This document shows positions 9,255 through 18,003 of a stretch of DNA of 64,000 bases, piece by piece. The position numbers and the translations under genes were made by a program. Under the pieces are notes generated by a model. It had not been told where the DNA came from. It ran no database searches and worked only from the letters and a program-made list of their open reading frames with translations. The stretch spans positions 39,467-103,466 of the forward strand of contig VGGK01000003.1 in NCBI GenBank assembly GCA_016868665.1. Reading direction: 5' to 3'. Within the stretch, counting starts at the first letter, position 1. Each line of letters opens with the position of its first letter. Origin of the DNA: Chlorobiota bacterium. Lineage in GTDB: Bacteria > Bacteroidota > Chlorobiia > Chlorobiales > Chlorobiaceae.

Positions 9255-9970
9255 GCTTTTCCTCCGAGAAGGGCGATCATCTCCTGCACGGCGGCCCCAA
9301 GGCCAATGAATGCGGCTCTTGCGATGATGGCGTGTCCGATGCTGACCTCTTCGATGTCGCTCAGTGAGGCGAAAGCCGCGGCGTTCCGGTAGTTCAGGCC
9401 GTGGCCGGCTACGACGGCGAGGCCGAGGGATCGGGCAAAACGTGCCGCATGACGGATTTTATCGAGTTCCAGTTCGCGTTCTTCATCCGTTTCTCTGAGT
9501 GAATAGATTCCTGTATGCAGTTCGACGATGTCTGCTCCTGCGTTTTTGGCAAGTTCGATTGCCCGTTCATCGGGTTCGATGAAAATGCTGACTTCTATCG
9601 ATGCGTCCCTGAACGGTTTGATGTATTCGGCCAGTGCGTTGTAGTGGCGGGCTATATCGAATCCCCCTTCGGTCGTGAGTTCCTCGCGTTTTTCGGGTAC
9701 GAGCGTGACCAGCTCCGGTTTGGTTTTCAGCGCGATTCCCTGCATTTCTGCAGTCATGGCCATTTCAAGATCGAGTCTGGTGGTTACCGCCATGCGGAGG
9801 CGTGCAAGGTCAAGATCCCTGATGTGGCGACGGTCTTCGCGCAGATGGCACACGATGCCTGCTGCACCGCTTTTTTCGGCAAGGATCGCGGCTTCTGCAG
9901 GATCGGGATCGAATTCGTTCCGGGCGTTGCGCAGCGTTGCGATATGGTCGATATTGACGGCGAGTCTCAT
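9251..9970 (-). CDS. pdxJ: Pyridoxine 5'-phosphate synthase
   Basis: PdxJ condenses 1-deoxy-D-xylulose 5-phosphate with 3-amino-2-oxopropyl phosphate to give pyridoxine phosphate (vitamin B6). The open frame extends upstream to 10060, but the family N-terminus [17 protein letters not shown] places the start at the ATG at 9970, giving 239 residues, the usual length. Other conserved stretches are [30 protein letters not shown] and [11 protein letters not shown]. The frame ends inside the start of rdgB. The substrate made by Dxs (encoded at 13738-15669) is shared between this pathway and isoprenoid synthesis. Confidence 0.96.
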   Translation of the reverse strand: MRLAVNIDHIATLRNARNEFDPDPAEAAILAEKSGAAGIVCHLREDRRHIRDLDLARLRMAVTTRLDLEMAMTAEMQGIALKTKPELVTLVPEKREELTTEGGFDIARHYNALAEYIKPFRDASIEVSIFIEPDERAIELAKNAGADIVELHTGIYSLRETDEERELELDKIRHAARFARSLGLAVVAGHGLNYRNAAAFASLSDIEEVSIGHAIIARAAFIGLGAAVQEMIALLGGKA

Positions 9971-10170
9971 GATGGATAAGGAACGAGGGATGCCGGGTAA
10001 AAACCGCATCTCCCTGTTGTGGAAAAAACTGACCTGCAAAAGTAACGAGTTCCGGCGCAAAAATCAACAAAAGGAGGTTATCATGGTTGAGATGGCGGTG
10101 AGCGTCTCCGGGATGATTCTTGTATATTGTCTGGAAAATGTCAGGAAACAGATCTGGAGAAGGGAAAAGC

Positions 10171-12561
10171 ATGGATTCGTCTGCATTACGAAAACTCGAG
10201 TTTACCGGAATTGTACACTACACGTCGCGCTATTGCCTTTCAGCCATGGGGTGCGATCATCTGCTCGAGGCCATTGCGTTTACAGAGCCTTCGGAACTGA
10301 TCGACGAGCTGGAACGGGTGCTGGAACTCAGGAATTTCATGCTTGAAGGTCATTCATTGCCTTTTTCGGCACTGCCGGATACCCGCCATCTTCTCAGGCA
10401 GCTGGAGATTATCGACAGTTATCTCGATCCGGCGGGCCTTCGTGATATCCACGACTTTCTGCATGCGTCGGCAGAGCTGAGGAAATTCATGTTCGGAAGC
10501 CGGGAGCAATATCCGAAACTGAATGCGTTCTGCATCAGGTTATGGCTCGAAAAAACAATCCGGTATACGATTCGCAACGTACTCGATGAACAGGGAGGGA
10601 TTCGCGATACGGCCAGTGACGGGCTGATGCTGATCCGCAGCGAGCTTCGGGAGAGCAGGATCGCGTTGCAGCTCAGGATGGAACGGCTGCTCCGCCGCTG
10701 CATCGGGAACGGATGGCTGATGGACGATACAATCGCCATGAAGAACGGCCGTCTTACGCTCGGTTTCAGGGTGGAGTACAAATACAAGGTTCCGGGATAT
10801 ATCCAGGATTATTCAGGAAGCGGACAGACCGTTTTTATCGAGCCGGCTGAAACGCTTCTTCTGAGCAACCGTATCCAGGAACTTGAAATCGACGAACGCA
10901 GGGAGATCGAGCGTATCCTGCGCGAGGTGTCGTCCGGCATACGTCCTGAACTTGAGAATCTTCGGCACAATCAGGAGATTATGGCAGGTTTCGATGCAAT
11001 CCTTGCCAAGGCGAGGCTTGCACTCGAAACATCGTCCGTGCTTCCCGAAATCGCTTCTGGCCGGAAACTGCATATTGTGAAGGGTTATCATCCCTGGCTG
11101 CTCATCACGCACAGACTGAAGCATGCCGAGGTGTTTCCGCTCGATCTCGACCTGCAGGATGATGAACGGGTTCTGGTGATTTCGGGGCCGAATGCAGGGG
11201 GTAAATCGGTCGCGATGAAAACCGTCGGACTGCTTTCGGCGATGCTGGCTCACGGCTACCTGCTGCCTTGCAGCGAGAGTTCGGTTTTTCCGGTTTTCCG
11301 CTCGATTGCGATCGAGATCGGCGACGAGCAGTCTATCGAGAACGATCTTTCCACTTTCAGCTCCCATCTTGCCGCGATACGGGATATCCTCGATACTGCG
11401 GACAGCGGTTCACTTGTCCTGATCGACGAGCTGTGTTCCGGCACCGATGTCGAGGAGGGCGGCGCTATTGCCAGGGCTGTGATCGAGGAACTCCTGCGCA
11501 AGGGGGCCATGACGATTGTGACCACGCATCTCGGCGAGCTGAAGGCCTACGGACATGAACGTTCCGGTGTGGTCAATGGTGCCATGGAGTTCGACCGCCA
11601 GGGTCTTGTGCCTACTTTCCGGTTCATAAAGGGTGTGCCAGGCAGCAGTTTCGCGTTCGCCATGATGAAGAGGCTCGGGTATTCTCCGGTGATGGTAGAA
11701 GAAGCGGAGCGCTTCATGAAAAGCGGACATCCCGGGATGGAACGGCTGCTTGACGACCTGACGCGCATGATGCAGGAAAACCGGTCGCTGGCCGCTGCCC
11801 TTCAACGGGAGCGTCAGCAGCTTGTGGCGGAGCAGGAGGCTGTTTCGTCAATGCAGGCGGATCTGGCCGTGCGGCAGAGGGAGCTGAAAGGAAGGGCTGT
11901 GCGCGATATGCAGAAAGAGCTTGAGCATGCGCGCCGCGAGATTCGCAGTATCGTTCAGGATGTGAAAAGTTCGTCTGCGGACGAGCGGGAGGTCGCCGAT
12001 GCACGGCGCAAGCTCGAACTCCGGAAAAAGGAGCTTCTGGCCGGAGCAAAAGAGCTTGAAGCGGAGCGGGAGGCAATGGGGAAAATCGAGGATGTATTCC
12101 GGACGGGAGATCTTGTTCGCCTGCTTGAGAGTAATGCTTCCGGCGAAATCGAGTCGATTCAGGGTGGAAATGCTGTCGTGCGCTGCGGGAATTTCAGGCT
12201 GACGACAGGCTTGGGGAGCCTTCAGAAAATCACGAAAACCGGCGTCAGGAGAATGCAGCGCGAATCCGGATCCACCGGTAAAACAGCATCATGGAAGGCG
12301 GCAATGGCCGACGTGGAATCGACATCTCTCGATCTCCGTGGAATGACCGGCGATGAGGCCATAGCCGCCGTCGAGCGTTTTCTCGACCGCATGAGCATGA
12401 ACCGCATCCGGCAGGTTACCATCATTCACGGTAAAGGTACCGGTTCCCTGCGCAGGAAAACCGCCGATTGCCTGCAGCGCCATAAAGCTGTCGAGCGGTT
12501 CAGGCTCGGCGAGTGGGGAGAGGGCGGAACGGGCGTTACCGTTGTGGAGTTGAAGAGTTGA
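10171..12561 (+). CDS. mutS2: MutS2 family ATPase/endonuclease with Smr domain
   Basis: The 796-residue protein has the MutS2 layout: an N-terminal clamp/core region, an ABC-type ATPase with Walker A GPNAGGKSVAMK (near residue 340) and Walker B VLIDELCSGTDVEEGG, a long charged coiled coil at about 520-640, and a C-terminal Smr domain with LDLRGMTGDEA and IIHGKGTGSLR. MutS2 lacks the mismatch-reading domain of MutS; members suppress recombination or rescue collided ribosomes. I chose the ATG at 10171 because GGAGAAGG lies 8 bases upstream and the protein then begins MDSSALRKLEF; a TTG at 10120 would extend it by 17 residues. An unusually strong ribosome-binding sequence lies 90 bases upstream in another frame (see findings). 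Confidence 0.94.
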   Translation: MDSSALRKLEFTGIVHYTSRYCLSAMGCDHLLEAIAFTEPSELIDELERVLELRNFMLEGHSLPFSALPDTRHLLRQLEIIDSYLDPAGLRDIHDFLHASAELRKFMFGSREQYPKLNAFCIRLWLEKTIRYTIRNVLDEQGGIRDTASDGLMLIRSELRESRIALQLRMERLLRRCIGNGWLMDDTIAMKNGRLTLGFRVEYKYKVPGYIQDYSGSGQTVFIEPAETLLLSNRIQELEIDERREIERILREVSSGIRPELENLRHNQEIMAGFDAILAKARLALETSSVLPEIASGRKLHIVKGYHPWLLITHRLKHAEVFPLDLDLQDDERVLVISGPNAGGKSVAMKTVGLLSAMLAHGYLLPCSESSVFPVFRSIAIEIGDEQSIENDLSTFSSHLAAIRDILDTADSGSLVLIDELCSGTDVEEGGAIARAVIEELLRKGAMTIVTTHLGELKAYGHERSGVVNGAMEFDRQGLVPTFRFIKGVPGSSFAFAMMKRLGYSPVMVEEAERFMKSGHPGMERLLDDLTRMMQENRSLAAALQRERQQLVAEQEAVSSMQADLAVRQRELKGRAVRDMQKELEHARREIRSIVQDVKSSSADEREVADARRKLELRKKELLAGAKELEAEREAMGKIEDVFRTGDLVRLLESNASGEIESIQGGNAVVRCGNFRLTTGLGSLQKITKTGVRRMQRESGSTGKTASWKAAMADVESTSLDLRGMTGDEAIAAVERFLDRMSMNRIRQVTIIHGKGTGSLRRKTADCLQRHKAVERFRLGEWGEGGTGVTVVELKS

Positions 12562-12611
12562 AAAACAGTCGTTGAAATTCTATCTTAAAGTACGATGTAT
12601 TTGAGTTTTTT

Positions 12612-13277
12612 ATGTCCGGTTCCGGCAACGGCGGCATGGCAATCAATCCAGACAGGGTGAAAGAACAGTTTACCTTACAGATGACGGTACCGAACCAGTT
12701 GACCATGCTTCGCATCGTGCTGGTTCCGGTTTTTGTGGCTTTCATGCTGCAGGATGATCCCTGGCTGAAGCTGATGGGGGTGATTGTATTTGCGGTGGCC
12801 TCCATTACCGATGCCTACGATGGTTACCATGCCCGGAAATACGGCGAAACAACCAGGCTCGGCGCTTTTCTCGATCCGCTTGCCGACAAGATTCTCATTA
12901 CCGCCGCTTTTCTGCTTTATGTCCACATGGGGTATCTCGTGCTCTGGATGGTGGTTCTTGTAGCCATACGCGATATTCTCATCACGGTGTTGAGGGTCTA
13001 CGCCGAGTTCAAGGACAGACCGGTGGTGACGAGCCGCGAGGCTAAATATAAAACCCTTGCCCAGAATGTTTTCGCCTATGTGATCATGGTCATGCTGCTC
13101 ATGAAGGAGAAGTTTTTTTTCGGCAGCAGGATCTCCAGTTCGATAGAAGGCATGCTCCGTTCGGATTATCCCGATTACATCATGCTTGCGATCACGCTTT
13201 TCACCCTTTATACGGGCGTATCGTACCTGGTCGTAAACTGGAAGGTTTCCATTCGCAACCCTTCGGGCGGGGATTGA
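12612..13277 (+). CDS. pgsA: CDP-diacylglycerol--glycerol-3-phosphate 3-phosphatidyltransferase
   Basis: PgsA transfers the phosphatidyl group from CDP-diacylglycerol to glycerol 3-phosphate, the first committed step to phosphatidylglycerol. The 221-residue membrane protein carries the CDP-alcohol phosphotransferase signature: DAYDGYHARKYG followed by LGAFLDPLADK, with the expected four aspartates. There are about four to five membrane segments. The N-terminal 25 residues before MTVPNQLTMLRI are not typical and no good ribosome-binding site precedes 12612, so a start at the ATG at 12681 is possible. The next gene, pgpA, performs the following step, so the pair forms a small phosphatidylglycerol operon. 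Confidence 0.93.
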   Translation: MSGSGNGGMAINPDRVKEQFTLQMTVPNQLTMLRIVLVPVFVAFMLQDDPWLKLMGVIVFAVASITDAYDGYHARKYGETTRLGAFLDPLADKILITAAFLLYVHMGYLVLWMVVLVAIRDILITVLRVYAEFKDRPVVTSREAKYKTLAQNVFAYVIMVMLLMKEKFFFGSRISSSIEGMLRSDYPDYIMLAITLFTLYTGVSYLVVNWKVSIRNPSGGD

Positions 13278-13282
13278 GGTCC

Positions 13283-13759
13283 ATGGCACTCAATATAGCC
13301 AGATTGCTTGCCACCTGTTTCGGGCTCGGCTATGCGCCTGTGGCGCCGGGTACCGTTGTCAGCGCCGCAGCCGTGCTTTTTTATTACCTGATTCCGTCGC
13401 TTCAGGATCTCAGGCTGATGATTCCTCTGGTTTGCGTCATTACCGCAGCGGGAATCTGGTCGGGCCGCATTATGGAAAAGCGGTATGGACAGGATCCATC
13501 GATCGTCACCATCGATGAACTTGCCGGACAGTGGGTCGCGCTGCTGGCCCTGCCTCCGACGCTTCCTTCGCTAATGCTGGCTTTCGCTGCGTTCCGGTTT
13601 TTCGATATCGTCAAGCCGGGTCCCGTGGACCGCGTGCAGCGCCTTCATGGTGGCTGGGGGATCATGGCTGACGATCTTCTGGCAGGGTTTTTCGCCAATC
13701 TTTCGGTCAGAGCCGTCATGGGCCTCGCCGCCCTTGCTCAGACGTTGTTTCCATTGTAA
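13283..13759 (+). CDS. pgpA: Phosphatidylglycerophosphatase A
   Basis: PgpA removes the phosphate from phosphatidylglycerophosphate made by PgsA. The protein (158 residues from this start) has the family motifs GYAPVAPGTVVS near the N-terminus, a conserved IVTIDELAGQWVAL segment, FRFFDIVKPGPV and DRVQRLHGGWGIMADD(L), the acidic residues of which bind metal. It is a membrane protein. The ATG at 13283 has GAGG only four bases upstream; a TTG at 13274 overlapping the end of pgsA is an alternative start. The 3' end overlaps the 3' end of the convergent dxs by 22 bases. Confidence 0.93.
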   Translation: MALNIARLLATCFGLGYAPVAPGTVVSAAAVLFYYLIPSLQDLRLMIPLVCVITAAGIWSGRIMEKRYGQDPSIVTIDELAGQWVALLALPPTLPSLMLAFAAFRFFDIVKPGPVDRVQRLHGGWGIMADDLLAGFFANLSVRAVMGLAALAQTLFPL

Positions 13760-15669
13760 AATTCCCTGATACGCTGCAGGACGTTTTCGGTCGTCATTCC
13801 GGTCTCCCTGTAGAGGTCGTTCATGCTGCCGTGCGTGATGAAGCGGTCGGGCAGGCCGATTTTCAGTACCGGCAAGTGCATTCTTTTTTCATTCAGGTGG
13901 TCGATAACCGCGCTGCCCATGCCTCCTATGATGCTGTTTTCTTCGATTACGGCGATATGTGTTGAACTTTCTGCAAGCTGTTCGGTCAGCAGGGTGTCGA
14001 GCGGTTTGAGAAAGCGCATGTTGGCGACCGATGCGTTGATTCCCTCTTTTGCAAGCTCGTCGGCGACTTCGAGCGCGAGGGAGAGCAGCGGCCCGGCGGC
14101 AAGCAGGGCTATGGCGGATCCCTTACGGACCAGCTCGCCTTTTCCTGCTTCGATCGGGGTGAATGATTTCCGCAGGGCTATGCCGGTTCCGTTGCCTCTC
14201 GGGTAACGGATAGCCACCGGTCCCCTGATATCGTAAAGCGCGGTGTGCAGCATGTCGCGCAATTCCTGTTCGTTGGCCGGTGCCATTATGGTGAGGTTGG
14301 GCACCGCGTGCAGGTAGGAAAGGTCGAACGATCCGTGATGGGTCGGCCCGTCTTCGCCGACGAGGCCTGCCCTGTCGATGGCGAAGACCACGTGCAGGTT
14401 CTGCTGGGCAACATCGTGGATAAGCTGGTCGTAGGCTCGCTGCAGGAATGAAGAGTAGATCGCGCAGACCGGGATAAAGCCTTTGGTGGCCTGTCCTGCC
14501 GCAAAGGTGACGGCATGACCTTCGGCGATGCCGACGTCGTAGAAGCGTTTGGGCAGAGCTTTCTGGAAAAGGTCGAGCGAGGTGCCGCTCGGCATTGCTG
14601 CCGTAATTGCGGTGATGCGCAGGTCTTTGAGGGCGAGTTCCACCAGGGCTTCGCCGAAAACCTCCTGGTATTTCGGCGGTTGCGGCTTGCCGGCCGGCGC
14701 GAGCGTTTTGCCCGTTACGGTGTCGAAGCCTCCGCTGTGGGCGTGCCATTTGCTCTGGTTCAGTTCGGCGGGTTTGAAACCTTTTCCTTTGGTTGTAACC
14801 ACATGGAGCAGTTTTGGATGAGGGAGTTGCTGTATTTCGCGCAGCGCTCTGACCAGCTGCTCCATATTGTGTCCGTCGATGGGGCCGAAATAGCGCAGGC
14901 CGAGGGCTTCGAAAAACGCGCCCGGAGTGAATGCGGCCTTGAATCCGTCCTCGAGTTTCCGGACTGCGTTCTTTGCGGCGTCTCCGAACTCGTTGTTCAG
15001 AAGCGAGATGGAGTTCCAGATGAATTTTCGGGTTCTGTTGTAGGTCTTGTTGAGCGTGATATTGATCAGATGGGTTTTGAGTCCGCCCGTGCTCGGAGAG
15101 ATTGCCATCTGGTTGTCGTTGAGGATGACCAGCACATCGCTTTTCAGATCGCCGAGATGGTTCATGGCTTCGAAAGCCATGCCTCCGGTCATGCTGCCGT
15201 CGCCGATGACTGCGATGACCTTCTCCCCGGTGCCGGCGAGGTCCCGTGCGGCTGCTATGCCTGCGGCAGCCGAAATGGAGGTCGATGCATGGCCGGTGCC
15301 GAACGCATCGTGCGGGCTTTCGGCGATTTTAGGAAATCCGGACAGGCCGCCATACTGGCGGTTGGTGTGCATTCGATCCTTTCTTCCCGTAAGGATTTTA
15401 TGGACGTATGCCTGATGGCCGACGTCCCATACGATCTTGTCGCGAGGCGAGTCGTAGACGTGATGCAATGCAACCGTCAGTTCCACTACGCCCAGAGTGG
15501 AGGCGAAATGGCCTCCGTTTTCTGCGACGAGGTTGATGACTTCCTGACGACACTCTTCTGCAAGCAGCAGCAGTTCGGGTATCGAGAGGTTGTTCATGTC
15601 TTCAGGGGAGTGAATCGTCGGAAGCAGCGGGCTGCTCCCGGGACGGGAAATCTGAAGGGAATCCGGCAT
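13738..15669 (-). CDS. dxs: 1-deoxy-D-xylulose-5-phosphate synthase
   Basis: Dxs is the thiamine-diphosphate enzyme joining pyruvate and glyceraldehyde 3-phosphate in the first step of the MEP isoprenoid pathway, which here feeds carotenoids, bacteriochlorophyll tails and quinones. The 643-residue protein has the substrate/ThDP residues in WDVGHQAYVHKILTGR, the ThDP motif GDGSMTGGMAFEAMNHLG ending near NDNQ, the transketolase centre DRAGLVGEDGPTHHG, and RYPRG near the C-terminal domain. Length matches the family. It is encoded opposite to pgsA-pgpA and ends inside pgpA. A gap of 103 bases separates its start from the upstream YjbQ-family gene. Confidence 0.96.
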   Translation of the reverse strand: MPDSLQISRPGSSPLLPTIHSPEDMNNLSIPELLLLAEECRQEVINLVAENGGHFASTLGVVELTVALHHVYDSPRDKIVWDVGHQAYVHKILTGRKDRMHTNRQYGGLSGFPKIAESPHDAFGTGHASTSISAAAGIAAARDLAGTGEKVIAVIGDGSMTGGMAFEAMNHLGDLKSDVLVILNDNQMAISPSTGGLKTHLINITLNKTYNRTRKFIWNSISLLNNEFGDAAKNAVRKLEDGFKAAFTPGAFFEALGLRYFGPIDGHNMEQLVRALREIQQLPHPKLLHVVTTKGKGFKPAELNQSKWHAHSGGFDTVTGKTLAPAGKPQPPKYQEVFGEALVELALKDLRITAITAAMPSGTSLDLFQKALPKRFYDVGIAEGHAVTFAAGQATKGFIPVCAIYSSFLQRAYDQLIHDVAQQNLHVVFAIDRAGLVGEDGPTHHGSFDLSYLHAVPNLTIMAPANEQELRDMLHTALYDIRGPVAIRYPRGNGTGIALRKSFTPIEAGKGELVRKGSAIALLAAGPLLSLALEVADELAKEGINASVANMRFLKPLDTLLTEQLAESSTHIAVIEENSIIGGMGSAVIDHLNEKRMHLPVLKIGLPDRFITHGSMNDLYRETGMTTENVLQRIREFYNGNNV

Positions 15670-15772
15670 GTGGTTTTTATTCGGTTTGCAAAGACTCTAT
15701 TGCGAATGTTCCAATGTACAATGCACTCTAACCGGAGCTTTTCCTACAGGGTTCCGTATCAGCCCGTCTGCT

Positions 15773-16198
15773 TCACATTCCCATGATATGCAGGAGCACC
15801 TCCCTGCGGGGTCTGGGTCCGTCGAGCTCCACGAAAAATACCGACTGCCATGTTCCGAGCAGCAGCCTGCCGTCGGAAAACGGAATGGATTCCGAGGCGT
15901 TCATGAAGAGTCCGAGCAGGTGGGCATGGGCATTGTCGCGCCCGTCGACAGGCGCGATGTTATGCAGGTAGTTGCCGTCGCGGGGAACAATCCGCTTCAG
16001 GAAGGTTTCCATGTCTTCGAGCAGGCGGTCTTCCTTTTCGTTGATATTGACGAATGCCGTGCTGTGTCGGCTTAAGATGGTGAGCGTGCCGTCGGCAAGC
16101 CCCGAAGCTGCAGCCGCTTCCCGAATCTTTTCGGTGATGTCGATTATTTCGACGGGCTTGCGGGTTTCCAGGGTTATGGTTGTTGTCGTAAAGCGCAT
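15773..16198 (-). CDS. YjbQ/UPF0047 family protein
   Basis: The 141-residue cytoplasmic protein matches the UPF0047 pattern: LSRHSTAFVNINEKED, a DNAHAHLLGLFM segment with the conserved histidine, IPFSDGRLLLGTWQSVFFVE and DGPRPRREVLLHIMG at the C-terminus. Some family members have weak thiamine-phosphate-synthase activity, but the physiological role is unknown. It begins 14 bases after the GH13 gene ends and is likely co-transcribed with it. Its position before dxs, itself a ThDP enzyme, is suggestive only. Confidence 0.9.
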   Translation of the reverse strand: MRFTTTTITLETRKPVEIIDITEKIREAAAASGLADGTLTILSRHSTAFVNINEKEDRLLEDMETFLKRIVPRDGNYLHNIAPVDGRDNAHAHLLGLFMNASESIPFSDGRLLLGTWQSVFFVELDGPRPRREVLLHIMGM

Positions 16199-16211
16199 GT
16201 CAGGGCGTTCG

Positions 16212-17675
16212 TCAGGATTGATGTGTGCTTTCGGTACGGCAGGTAATCACTATGCCTTCATGAGGAGCGAGCCGCACCTGCATGGTTTCTCCCGCCATAT
16301 GGATACTGGTTTTATCGCGTTCCATCGTGCTGAGCATGTCGATATCTTCGTGAGAGAGCAACAGCAGCGCCGGGTGGCTGAAGGCTATCTCTATACCGGT
16401 CACGCTGAAATTGGCTATGACGAATGCGTGCTCCTTTTCCGTGAAACGATGGTAGCCGAAACAGTGGGAACTGCTTGGCGCGTTCAGGTGCAGCCATTCG
16501 ATGTGCCCTTCCTGGAAGACCCGCTGTTTCTGCAGCATGAAAAGAGATCTGTAAAGCCCTGCGAGTTCCGGATGATCGGTTTCCTCGGCCTGCCGTATCA
16601 GCTGAACCGGAATTTTCTTTTTATAGCCGTCCATCTGATCCTGATGTATCAGGTGCATGCCCGGAGAGGTCATCAGCACAAGAGCGGCAGCGCTGTTGTT
16701 CAGTCCCGTTTTGGCGGCCGCCCTTGGTTCATCGTGGTTTTCAAGAAAACGGCAGAGATGTTTCTGGTAGTGCCACTGGGCCTGCATGTGTCCCATCAGT
16801 TTTTCGATATTGGCCGGAACGTGCGTGATGTAGTCGTAGAAAGGTTTGTCGTAGGTGAAGTCGAAGCCGAGCTGCTGCAGTTCCCACTCCTTGTTCCAGT
16901 AGGATTCCGCAATAAAGAGAAAACCCGGATGGCACTCTTTGACGACTCGTATGGCTTTCGTCCAGAACTCGTCGTGCATTGGGCCGCTCAGATTGCTCCA
17001 GGTGGTGTTGAATACGCTTTTCAGCACCAGCATGGCTACGTCGCAACGGACCGCATCGCACTGTGAGCTGATGGTGAGCAGATTGTCGATCATCATTTCA
17101 TGAGTGCCGGGATTGGCGTAGTTCAGCTGCAGCGTATCGGTCCATGCCGGAAAATAGGGATCCTTGCCGTAAGCGAGATACTTCCCTTCGGCATATTCGA
17201 AGCAGGATTCGGGATCATGGCACTGTTCGTCGCAGGAGACGGGAATGAAATATTCCGGGTGCCCTGGAAGCCATTCGTTGTCGAGAGCGAGGTGGTTCGG
17301 CACGAAGTCGAGCATGAGCTTTATGCCCGCCTGTTTCAGCCGTTCCCGGAACATGCGCAGTTCGTCTTCGCCGCCGAGATCGCGGTTGACGGTATACGAG
17401 GGAATCGAGTAGGGAGATGAGACGATATCGTCGGGATCTACCGAGCCGAGATGCTGCAGGAAGGTGGTGCGCAGGCAGGGGTGAGCCGTGGCGATAGCCT
17501 TGCTGTACCGGCTGGGCTGCCATACGCCCATCAGCCAGACGTAGTCGAAGCCGCATTCGGTAAAAAACAGGAATTCCTCATCCGGTACAAAGCCGAGAGT
17601 GACCTCTGTTCCGTATTTTTTCGTCAGGTTCTTAAGCCAGACGCGTGTGTTTATTTCGTAGACCAGAGGAAACAT
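16212..17675 (-). CDS. GH13-family alpha-glucan hydrolase/transglycosylase
   Basis: The protein is an alpha-amylase superfamily (glycoside hydrolase family 13) enzyme with all four conserved regions: LMLDFVPNHLALD (region I), CDAVRCDVAML with the nucleophile Asp (region II), FLFIAESYW with the acid/base Glu (region III) and FLENHDEPRA (region IV). The frame is open to 17783, but the family N-terminus MFPLVYEINTRVWL indicates the ATG at 17675, giving 487 residues. It has no signal peptide, so it acts in the cytoplasm, probably on glycogen or maltodextrins. Specificity cannot be read from the sequence. No glycogen synthesis or sugar transport genes are adjacent. Confidence 0.9.
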   Translation of the reverse strand: MFPLVYEINTRVWLKNLTKKYGTEVTLGFVPDEEFLFFTECGFDYVWLMGVWQPSRYSKAIATAHPCLRTTFLQHLGSVDPDDIVSSPYSIPSYTVNRDLGGEDELRMFRERLKQAGIKLMLDFVPNHLALDNEWLPGHPEYFIPVSCDEQCHDPESCFEYAEGKYLAYGKDPYFPAWTDTLQLNYANPGTHEMMIDNLLTISSQCDAVRCDVAMLVLKSVFNTTWSNLSGPMHDEFWTKAIRVVKECHPGFLFIAESYWNKEWELQQLGFDFTYDKPFYDYITHVPANIEKLMGHMQAQWHYQKHLCRFLENHDEPRAAAKTGLNNSAAALVLMTSPGMHLIHQDQMDGYKKKIPVQLIRQAEETDHPELAGLYRSLFMLQKQRVFQEGHIEWLHLNAPSSSHCFGYHRFTEKEHAFVIANFSVTGIEIAFSHPALLLLSHEDIDMLSTMERDKTSIHMAGETMQVRLAPHEGIVITCRTESTHQS

Positions 17676-18003
17676 GTGCGGATAAGTAAATGGTTGGCGG
17701 TTTGATGCTTCTGCTGCATCAATATAGCAACTGCCGGTGGCAAACCGGCAGAACCCGGGAGCGTTTTTTGCCGATACTTTCAAGTATCAGAACGCTTTCG
17801 GCATATTCGTTGAGCGATTTTTAATATATACAACATAAAAAAAATGTATATTGGATGAAATTTGTATCCTGTTGCCCATTCGATTCGATCAGGCAGGTTC
17901 GCTCTACCCATGAAGATGCCCGTTTCCCGATATGTTGCATTGAAGAGTGTTTTTTACGCTTTTTTCGAGAATACCAACTTTCCAATTAATTTTCATGTAA
18001 CAT
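17676..18003. other. Gene-free divergent region with three hairpin-forming sequences
   Basis: This 328-base stretch separates the GH13 gene from the autotransporter gene. It holds a perfect 8-bp stem (CTGCCGGT/ACCGGCAG, 17731-17751, five-base loop), a second hairpin GATACT-TTCA-AGTATC at 17773-17788 enclosed by GCGTT/AACGC arms, and an A+T-rich inverted repeat around 17827-17850. None has a U-run placed for a terminator on either strand. The last 180 bases are A+T-rich and should contain the promoter and 5' leader of the autotransporter gene; I cannot assign -10/-35 boxes with confidence. Confidence 0.5.

Noticed and set aside
14515-15786. 423-codon open frame opposite dxs
   Set aside because: Antisense to a complete dxs and rich in residues produced by the complement of dxs codons.
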